From NCBI GenBank assembly GCA_024509875.1, contig JAMPIV010019859.1, positions 44,158-108,157 of the forward strand: a DNA stretch of 64,000 nt, given 5' to 3'. Source of the stretch: Oreohelix idahoensis (taxonomy: Eukaryota > Mollusca > Gastropoda > Stylommatophora > Oreohelicidae). The translations under genes were made by a program, and so were the position numbers. The notes beneath the pieces were generated by a model that saw only the letters and a list, made by a program, of their open reading frames with translations, searched no databases and was not told the origin of the DNA. Position 1 is the first letter of the stretch. Every line of letters starts with the position of its first letter. Positions 56,437-64,000 of the stretch are shown piece after piece.

Positions 56437-57059
56437 TGTGATGGGGCCGAAATGGAGACGCCCGCCCCCTACCAATAGATTTTTTGGGCAGATTTTACGC
56501 CCATTGAATTTTAGAAGTGCGCGAAGCATGCTGAGATGTAAATTATTCAAGATTGATGAAAATGCCATAATAATGCATTTAAATTAAGTCGTGGTGTAGA
56601 ATTGTGTTATATTAAATAGCTGTAAGTTTTATTTGTGTTTTCGCTATTCCTAAGCGATAATCGCGAGTGTTATTTAAGTAGCGCGATTACGGCGCGAGCG
56701 GAGTAAGTGAGTGTTTAGGCTTAGCAGTCTATAAAAAGCGTGCGGTAGCCAGCAAGGACCTTTCCTAGTATTAGCCCAGCCGCCAGAGAGAACAGACGAC
56801 AGAGCCAAACTGTAAATGCATTGAGCACATTAGCATCGGGCACTGTTGGGTGTTTTGTTTTGTTTGTTTGGTTTGGTGTTATGTTCGCTAGTTTATTTGT
56901 TTAATGTTTGCTTTGTCACTGAATGGGCTGTAAAAATAAATATAGCCCCTGCCTCTAGAATCAAGAGTTTTATTGTTGTTCGGGTCGGTGCGAGTGTAGC
57001 AAGAGAGTGATCACACATCACAATATAATCATCATCATCTTCTCGCCCACCCTATCACA
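56437..57059 (+). repeat. 3' LTR of element E
   Basis: 623 bp, TGTGATGGGG to CCCTATCACA. Contains GTAAAAATAAATATAGCCCC (candidate poly-A signal) and an AT/CG mixed U3 with GCGCGATTACGGCGCGAGCG. Ends at the right copy of the ataa target duplication. Confidence 0.9.
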
Positions 57060-58213
57060 ATAACAACGGGCACATGGGAAGAGACAAAACAATTGATGTC
57101 ATAAAGAAAAGGTATTATTGGCAAACTTTCTACAAGGACATTACAGAATATGTAGCCACCTGTAGAACATGTAAATTGAGAAACATGAAGCCACATTTAA
57201 TTCCCCTTCAAGAAATGCAACCTTCCCATTATCCCATGCAAACAGTGAGCATTGACTTATCAGGTCCTTACCCACTCACCCAATCAGGCAACAAATACCT
57301 CCTGCACATAGTTGACCAATACTCTGTTTGGCCAGAAAGTTACCCACTCAGTGATGCCACATCGCAGTCCATCACGCAAATTTTTTTACAAGAATTCATT
57401 CCCAGGCATGGCTGTCCAAAACGAATCATTTCAGACAACGGTAAACAGTTTATCGGTAATCCATTTAAAGCCACCTTACACCAGCTGAATATTGAGCATA
57501 CTAAAACTACTTATTATTGCCCAAATGCAAATGGCAGAAATGAACGCATGCACGCCACCCTACATGATATTATTAGCAAATATATCAAGGGGAACCACCA
57601 ATACTGGGACCTATACATTAACCAAGCTCTTGAAGCCATCCGAGTAAACGTGAACGATACCACAGGAATGTCACCCTTTCTCATGCTATACGGAAGAGAA
57701 CCAAACTTTCCGTTAGACAACCTACTTCGCCCACAAAGAAAATACATGGGAGAAGACCCCATCGAAATAATCCTTCAAGAAAAGTATAAAGCTCACCAGA
57801 TTGCACAACGAAATACGCAGAAGGCATTTCACAAGAAACAGAAACAACATGATAAATCAGCCAAGCTACCAACGTACAAAATAGGAGACAGAGTATACTA
57901 CAAGAAACATGTACGCAGTTCAAAATTCGATGACCGATGGTTAGATGGCTACAAAATCATGAAACAAACTACGCCTGTAAACTTCATTATTTGGAATGAA
58001 GAGAAACAACACCAAACAAAAGCTCACGTAAAACAAATAAAAATTGATAATCACCGGCCCATTCCGCCTCTGACGACAAATACAAGACCAGTCAGAAAAG
58101 CCACCCTAAATTATAATCCATCCAGCACAGATTCGTCTGACATATCAGAGTCAGAGACGACAGACTCTGAATTTTTACCAAGACGACCACATACCCAGAC
58201 CACCCACAGATGA
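57060..58213 (+). CDS. Element D integrase, main part
   Basis: Resumes inside the zinc-binding domain after element E: NGHMGRDKTIDVIKKRYYW, then CRTCKLRN. The catalytic core has Asp in TVSIDLSGPYPL, Asp in RIISDNGKQFIGN and Glu in NANGRNERMHATL, the D,D-35-E set. The C-terminal region includes KIGDRVYYKKHVRSSKF and a basic segment (KAHVKQIKI), then an acidic Ser-rich stretch. The frame is open for 380 codons and ends with TGA at 58211-58213, probably at a 1-base shift near 58190, because the next frame continues the acidic sequence. Integrase inserts the cDNA into the host chromosome. Confidence 0.9.
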
Positions 58214-59248
58214 AATACATCGAGCAAGACAACAACGAGACTCGTCCGAAAGCGAAGAAGATATCCCACCACTTGAATTACGTAATAGACTACAAGACAG
58301 AGACCTGCGCATTAGAAATGAAGAAATCATGCCACAGACGTCACACGATGACAACACGAAAACACCTTATATCCACACTCAAACTTACTCCCGCAGTGAT
58401 AAATCGTCAGCTGATACCTATCACACCCCCAGTTCAGGCAGTTCTAGTTTTAACACTAGTGAAAACCAAACACTGCTATACCACAAGAACAAGATTGCTC
58501 GTTCAAAACAATCAGATCCTGAAGAAACTATACCCAAGCAGATTGTTGAACCATATACCAGCAATCTTTATGGAGACGAAACAGAACAAGACATGAGAGA
58601 AGACAGTGTCAACCCCAGCACAGCTTTGTCAGACCCCAACGAACATAATGACAGAAAAATGGTAGAATTATACCAACAAGAAACAGACATTGATACAGCT
58701 AGTTCCATTGAAACCAGTGATGCGGATAGTACATTATTTGTACCAGTCAGCTCCAGCGTCAAACGCGCCTATAAAACAGAATCTGATGACTCAATCCCTA
58801 GCAACAAAATTCCGCGTATACAGCACAACTATATCAGACGAAAGATTCTGAAGAAACGCAATCATGTCCAAAACCAAGCCGAGAAGTGTTAGCCTCATCT
58901 CAACTAGTCAAAAACAACAGTGTGCAAATTACTGTGCCCATTGTAACCAGTGCTAACGTTCAGCACAACCAGGTCAGAAGAAAAATCAAGGCGAAACATA
59001 TACCTGCCTCAAAACCAACAGATGTTCCAGCCATACAAACCCTAACCACAGTAAAACCATCACCGCAATCAAATGATGTTAAGCCATCACCGCATTCGTC
59101 AATGTCCTCAGTGTCCCAACAATCAGCAAATGCAGTGTCGTCGCCTATCACACCCGTCACCACTGCTACTCAGTATGATGCTCGCCTAAGCAGTCGGGAC
59201 ATTGCAAGGTTAGAGATGGTGAAGGAACTAGCGAAGCTGTTCTGAAAA
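58190..59248 (+). pseudogene. Element D C-terminal Ser/Thr/Glu-rich tail of Pol, frameshifted
   Basis: About 350 codons of hydrophilic sequence follow the integrase in two further frames (to 58892, then 58886-59245). They are rich in Ser, Thr, Asp, Gln and Pro, with VRRKIKAKHIPAS and SSRDIARLEMVKELAKLF near the end. No membrane segment or signal peptide is seen, so it is not env-like. It is most simply a disordered extension of Pol broken by two 1-base shifts. Confidence 0.6.
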
Positions 59249-60330
59249 ACACGCCCAGGTGTTTTATGTGTTCGCAAATCCGAACACGGTCAACGCATAT
59301 GTGAAAAAACCTTTTTAACAATGTACTAACTCTCCCCCATGTACTCTATTTTCAGTTTTTGACAGTTCAAATGACTTGCTTACAGACTAAGATGTCAAAG
59401 CCTCACTGAGAAAGTTATTTTTTCCAGCCTTAGAATACTGATGCCCAGAAAGAAATCAAGACCAGCCCACGGAGGATTTTCTTTAGATAGCATAATTGTG
59501 AAATAAAAATGTTAAAACAATTGATAACACACGGTGTTACGAGTTTACAGACACCCTTATTTAGTTACATACATTTTCTTAATATTTAGAATGTTACACA
59601 ACTTTACCTATAACACATGTGTCACACTATTCTGTTGTAACATTCATCTCCACTTTTGTAACTGATCATATTCCACGCTCCATTCACCAGCATTTTCATG
59701 CAGACACTTTACACCAGTAGTTTTTTTTTCTTACCTCATACTAATATTTCTTTGATCTATATTATGCTAAACTCCTTGATATCTGCCACCTTGATCAATC
59801 ATACTGTTCCTACTATTACATCTCTTAACAGCACATAATTCATACCCAAAACTAGTATTGTAGGTTATGCTATTTTTCTCCACAGGATTATTTATTTTCA
59901 AATGTACATTATTATTTTAGACCCAGATGTATATTAGTACTGTCAAGAATTTTAAACATTCTCCTAAAGAGATTTCATATCCCAACCTTGACTCTCTATA
60001 GTAAGATTTTCTTCACTCCACTGTTACAACATCTTTAACTTACTATTTTTCCTCTCCACTATATTGAGACGACATTCTAGACTTGTGATCTTTTAAATCC
60101 CAATCATATTCATTCCTTGGAATTATAATCATGTTGTAATCAGGAGATCCTTGATGTACCCTTTCCTCGCCACTTATTGACAACAGACACTGCTACAACA
60201 TTCCTTCTATTCTAACCTAAACTATTACTTGCAACCCTATTGGTTAGGATTTACTATTAGAATATCTAGTGTTTAGTGAATTGATTTTTATCATTCTTTA
60301 GTACTTGTGATACAAACAGAAAAGAAATCA

Positions 60331-60368
<38 letters not shown>

Positions 60369-62579
60369 AAAAAGAAGAAGAAAATGAAATGTAAAACAAG
60401 AAAAGAAAAAAGGAATCACAAGAAAACAGAAAAGACATAAAAAAAAACAATTAGAATGTTAATTTTTATATAAGATGCTATATGTTTATATGCCACCCAC
60501 ACACATTTTGATGATGATAAGACAATATTGTAAAACATTGACTGCCCTGAGGTTAGCAGATGAAGAAGAAAATAAATAAATCACCCTATGCCACTCATAC
60601 CCCCACCAGCTTGATCCCTGATATTCCAACAATATTTTGTTGATATCACAAGTACCCCAATGACATTTGTGCATGCTGATTTTCTGCAAATGAACAATCC
60701 CTTGAGAGCATTAGTATATGCTAACCCCAGATTGAACAAATTGCACCTATTTGTTGATGATGCCTTTGCCCATGTTAAAGAAATAGCATTTGCACATGCT
60801 GACCTAGCAAATGAAATACCCCATTACCGCATGATAACCACTAATGACACATGAGATGAAGAAGCAACAGGTTATGTATGATGAAGATGACATTTTATAT
60901 TAAGGTGAAACTTTATGTTGTCACAGCTGAGATTTTGTAATGTTTATGCACAAAATCCCCCACATTAACATTGAAGGAGGAATAATCTTAGTCTTTCGTG
61001 GTTACGAGATAAGACAAGGATATAATAGAATATTTGATGAATACCATGGAACAAATCAGAGCAGATGATTGTTGCACATATGAGGACCATATTTGAAGTC
61101 ATTATTGAAGGATTATCAGTAGACAAGAGACACAAATGAATTATGATAATCCCATGGAACCACAGGTACTAAGGACACAAAATGGAGATTAAATAATGGA
61201 GAAAAAAAAATAATGACTGAATAATTGCTACGCCCAGAGGTAAAGGAAATAGAGATGCATCCGCATTTTGGAGAAGATATCTCTTTGATTTTTGCTTATT
61301 GCCTTTGTAATATGAACATTGTTGTATAACAAATGACTATTCCTTATCACGAATTACAGAATGTTGTAAGATAGTTGGAATAAATTGACAATTTAAAATA
61401 CTCATAACATACCCAGAATTACAGGAGAGAAAATAAATAAATGATTGATGAAATTGGACATACTGAGATCTTGCTCACCCCGAGGATATTGGATAAGAAA
61501 ATAACGTTATCCCAAGGACAGACATGTCACAGATATATCATAGAGATATTATGACAAAAAAAAAAAAAAGAGAATACCTAGATTGGAAATGCAACAAACT
61601 TTGTCAAGGACACCAGGAAATAGACCCCGCCCCACACTTAAGATAACTGACGGATGAGATTTTTGAATTATAAGTACCATAAGTCACCCATCTGGCTGTA
61701 GTCAGCGGATGTTACAGGCACCACATAACTCTGAATAACCCTCGACCAGCGAAGGCAGAGTTGGTGTCGAAATTTTGCACATATGTAAAAAGACATGTTT
61801 TTGTTCATGTTTTGGTAAAGTCTAGACATTTATGTTAATGGTTCTATAAATGATTAGTTGATATATTGATGATAAATATTCGCAGATATAGTACATGGAC
61901 AATTAATAAGGATATACTTCCAGTACAGAATAAGAGGAATAGGAAGGATCCACATTTTAAATATTGGAGCACCATGAGCGAGGAATTGGACTTATAAAGA
62001 AAATGGAAATGGTACACTGTATGCAAGGATAACCAGAAATAATATGGATAAACAGTAGTCAGATTGCCAGTTTCTTTGTCTTACGAGATTCTTGTAGATT
62101 CCTCACGATCAATTGATTATTTTCTTCCTTTCTATGTCACATTTTTTTTTTGAGTGATGACCCCAAAATTTTTTTTCATCTCATATTGTCAAAAGTTCTT
62201 ACATCTCAGTTGATAGTTCCATAAATAATTGTTTGATGTGTTTTGCATAAACGTATTGCTAGATAAGGTACATAGGGAGTTAATAAGGATGAATTCTCAA
62301 GATAACAGGAGGACTAGAATAGACACAATGATATTGGAACACCATAAATGATACATTGGTGTTATGAAAAAAAAAAAGGAGACAAATATAAATTGTATAC
62401 AAGGATGCCTCGAGAGTGACAACATGGATACATATTGTCAAGAGTATAAGCAGTTGTCTTAAAAGAGAAAATAAAGTAATACGGAACCCAATGTAGAAAA
62501 TTCATGATGATTTGGAAACTATATTTTTCTTTTCCCTTATATTTCATAATATGATAGTAACACATTCGTCTGTTGGTTG
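59249..62579. other. AT-rich non-coding DNA with poly(A) and diverged direct repeats
   Basis: No gene. A run of 33 A occurs at 60332-60364, followed by A/G-rich DNA. Two diverged direct repeats of about 230 bp lie at about 61826-62055 and 62205-62440, sharing ATTAATAAGGAT, TATTGGANCACCAT and TATNCAAGGAT. Earlier parts (61020-61520) look like still more diverged copies. This may contain the 3' end of element D, but no LTR pair can be shown. Confidence 0.5.
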
Positions 62580-62769
62580 TGTAATATAATATGATACATT
62601 AATAATACGAACCACACATTGTAATAATATGCGAATCTTCACATGTACGAGATTCTGTAAATAAACATGGCTACGAACTGAACATGCTTATACTGAGTGC
62701 TTTCTGAAACATGTGTGTGCTTGTGTAGATGACGAGGTAATGCTTATATACATACATCATAACATTACA
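62580..62769 (+). repeat. Candidate 5' LTR of element F
   Basis: 190 bp beginning TGTAAT and ending ATTACA, a perfect 6-bp terminal inversion, directly before the primer-binding site. It contains GTAAATAAACATG (possible poly-A signal). No second copy is in the window, so the start is inferred. Confidence 0.6.
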
Positions 62770-62787
62770 TGGTGGCAGCGGTCGATA
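62770..62787 (+). other. Primer-binding site of element F
   Basis: TGGTGGCAGCGGTCGATA starts immediately after the LTR's CA end. The TGGCAGCGG-like motif resembles primer sites of Mag-type elements. Confidence 0.7.
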
Positions 62788-62862
62788 CCGGACTGACGCA
62801 AAACAGCTACACGATAACACGTGAGTACAGTATTCGGCTAATTTTCGTCATCGAGGTCAACA

Positions 62863-63543
62863 ATGGCAGCTAAACATTACCGCAGCGCACCGCAAATGAG
62901 ATTTGCCGGTCAAGATGATAAGAGTGAAGCTTTCTTGTTATGGCGCCAACGCATAGATCTATATTCCAAGACCACTGGTCTGGAAGGACAAACCCTAACT
63001 CCATATATCCTAGAAGCATTGGACGATGAAGGTTTGAAAATCTACAACAGTTTTGCTACCGCCATGCCGGTTGAGTCGGCAACCGACCCCGTAGCCATAT
63101 TGGACGAATTTGAAAAGCGTCTGATCATAAAGCACACAAACTTTAGAGCGGCAAGATTAGAGCTTCACCACCTGCGACAGAAACGTGGTGAAAGCCTAGA
63201 TGATTTCTTCACTCGCATTAAGGAGAAAACAAGAGTATGTAAATTTAGCAACGAAGAAGAAAAAGAGCGCATTATTGAACAGATTCTTCTTAGCACACCA
63301 ATGCCAGAATTCCAGAAATGGCTACTGAGCCAGAGTGATACGCTAACTTTACAACAACTTCTGGATGAAGGCAGGAAACACGAGGCACAAGCACTAAACA
63401 TTAAACAAATTCAGCAAGGTACATTAGCAGCCCAGGTGGATGCAGTGAAAAGCTATAAACCTAGACACAACAAAGCAACTGGTTCGAAACAACAGAAAAA
63501 CACAACACAAGCAGAGGTGCTATGTGTAAATGTTGTGGCCTAA
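62863..63543 (+). CDS. Element F gag, capsid part
   Basis: A 226-codon frame starting MAAKHYRSAPQMRFAGQDD. The body is a Retrotrans_gag-like helical region (FLLWRQRIDLYSKTTGLEGQ, LELHHLRQKRGESLDDFFTR, EEEKERIIEQILLSTPMPEF), ending in a basic stretch. The frame ends at 63543 just as the first zinc knuckle should start. An apparent 2-base gain in a TG run near 63522 separates it from the knuckle frame. Confidence 0.85.
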   Translation: MAAKHYRSAPQMRFAGQDDKSEAFLLWRQRIDLYSKTTGLEGQTLTPYILEALDDEGLKIYNSFATAMPVESATDPVAILDEFEKRLIIKHTNFRAARLELHHLRQKRGESLDDFFTRIKEKTRVCKFSNEEEKERIIEQILLSTPMPEFQKWLLSQSDTLTLQQLLDEGRKHEAQALNIKQIQQGTLAAQVDAVKSYKPRHNKATGSKQQKNTTQAEVLCVNVVA

Positions 63544-63974
63544 ACCACATACAAAACCACTGTCCAGCTAAAGACTCTACATGTCATTACTGCAGAAAGA
63601 GGGGCCACTGGATAAAATTATGTTTCAAGAGGAAACAAGACAGTGCTCAACACAAACTTCACAGCAGAAAGTCGTCAAAACAAACACACTCTATGATGAC
63701 TGAGGACCTTGACTCCAGTGAAGAAAGTGATCCTTCCACTTTTGATACTGTGAAGATACTAACTTTCAGTAATGAACCAAAGAAAACGCAGGCTTTCTGC
63801 AAGGTACAATTCCGAATACCAGGAATTAAAAGGCACAAAGAAAGATATATTCGGTTCAAGATAGACACCGGTGCCCAAGGTAACACTCTACCCTTAAGAA
63901 TATTCAGACTGATCATGCCTGACAAGTGGATGGAGGGAAACATATATCCTTTAATTGATAAGTGTGGGGGTTAA
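63522..63974 (+). pseudogene. Element F nucleocapsid knuckles and protease
   Basis: Overlaps gag by 22 nt in another frame. It encodes two knuckles, CKCCGLNHIQNHC and CHYCRKRGHWIKLC, then a Ser/Asp/Glu-rich linker and a retropepsin signature FKIDTGAQGNTLPLRIF near 63858-63908. The frame stops at 63974 before the rest of the protease, so a further frameshift or the window edge truncates it. Alternatively the gag-to-knuckle shift may be natural recoding, although the knuckle normally belongs to Gag. Confidence 0.8.
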
Positions 63975-64000
63975 ATATCCATTCAAACACCAACAACCAT

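Larger units (their letters stand above)
54021..57059 (+). mobile_element. LTR element E, gag-only and non-autonomous, nested in element D integrase
   Basis: 3039 bp bounded by LTRs starting TGTGATGGGG and ending CACA, flanked by the 4-bp duplication ataa (54017-54020, 57060-57063). Removing the element and one duplication rejoins D's integrase in frame. It has a primer-binding site after the left LTR and a purine tract before the right LTR. The 1.76-kb interior shows only a degraded gag with two zinc knuckles. No protease, RT or integrase is present, so it must have been mobilised in trans. Confidence 0.9.
49700..59248 (+). mobile_element. LTR retrotransposon D, Ty3/Gypsy, conventional order, boundaries unknown
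   Basis: The order is gag, protease, an unusually long Tyr/Asn-rich linker, RT, RNase H, integrase and a Ser/Thr-rich tail, all on the plus strand. It is interrupted inside the integrase zinc-binding domain by element E (54021-57059). A primer-binding-site-like TGGTGCCCGTGACC lies at about 49775, and TGGTAATATGGTGCC occurs twice (about 49706 and 49767). No LTR pair is detectable. Frames break at several homopolymers. Confidence 0.85.
62580..64000 (+). mobile_element. LTR retrotransposon F, Mag-like Ty3/Gypsy, 5' part, runs off the window
   Basis: A short candidate LTR (62580-62769), a primer-binding site TGGTGGCAGCGG, gag, two zinc knuckles and a protease motif in order on the plus strand. 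Two knuckles and a TGGCAGCGG-type primer site fit the Mag lineage. The rest of pol and the 3' LTR lie beyond the window. Confidence 0.8.

Noticed and set aside
58329..59245. Envelope gene of element D
   Set aside because: No signal peptide, membrane segment or furin-like site is visible; the sequence is hydrophilic and Ser/Thr-rich and continues the integrase tail.
60660..60854. 64-codon open frame as a gene
   Set aside because: No family features, and it lies in AT-rich repeat-bearing DNA; it cannot be told from chance.

Overview
This is eukaryotic, animal DNA: AT-rich, full of microsatellites, with no operons and no intact host gene that I can recognise. Almost everything identifiable is a transposable element or its debris. 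The mixture (Ty3/Gypsy elements with SCAN-like Gags and integrase upstream of RT, RTE-like and RNase H-bearing LINEs, Tc1/mariner relics, a tRNA-derived SINE) fits an invertebrate with a large repeat-rich genome. The interrupted protein-coding locus at the left belongs to a multi-copy family I associate mainly with arthropods and some other animals, so an arthropod is my first guess. A short TTAGGG-type tract leaves a mollusc or other phylum open.

Layout. (1) 651-2002 plus 10614-10961 is a broken protein-coding locus split by LTR retrotransposon A (2003-10613, minus strand) with a 5-bp target duplication. (2) 11.3-13.8 kb holds a perfect hairpin, a foldback element, a mariner derivative, a telomere-like tract and a satellite of sixteen 25-bp units. 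(3) 13872-22901 is LTR element B, plus strand, same family as A and placed head-to-head with it. (4) 22.9-32.4 kb is mostly anonymous DNA with a SINE, microsatellites, short tandem repeats, two LINE fragments and a rearranged LTR fragment. (5) 32424-41488 is LTR element C, minus strand, a more complete relative of A and B. (6) 41.5-49.7 kb holds a LINE RNase H fragment, minisatellites and a Tc1-like relic. (7) About 49.7-59.25 kb is LTR element D, plus strand, with conventional PR-RT-RH-INT order, its integrase split by a nested LTR element E (54021-57059, 4-bp target duplication). (8) 59.25-62.58 kb is AT-rich DNA with diverged direct repeats. (9) From 62580 to the window end is the 5' part of a Mag-like element F.

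Mechanistically, A, B and C place integrase upstream of reverse transcriptase and have a coiled-coil plus SCAN-like Gag, as in Gmr1-like Ty3/Gypsy elements. A and B lack a recognisable protease and the integrase catalytic core at the same place, yet each sits between good target-site duplications. They therefore look like a non-autonomous lineage that moved with enzymes supplied in trans, C-type elements being plausible donors. Their 2.4-kb LTRs carry a conserved antisense ORF of about 80 codons. Element boundaries rest on paired LTRs, TG/CA ends, target duplications, primer-binding sites and polypurine tracts read by eye. Family names are from motif recognition without database search.
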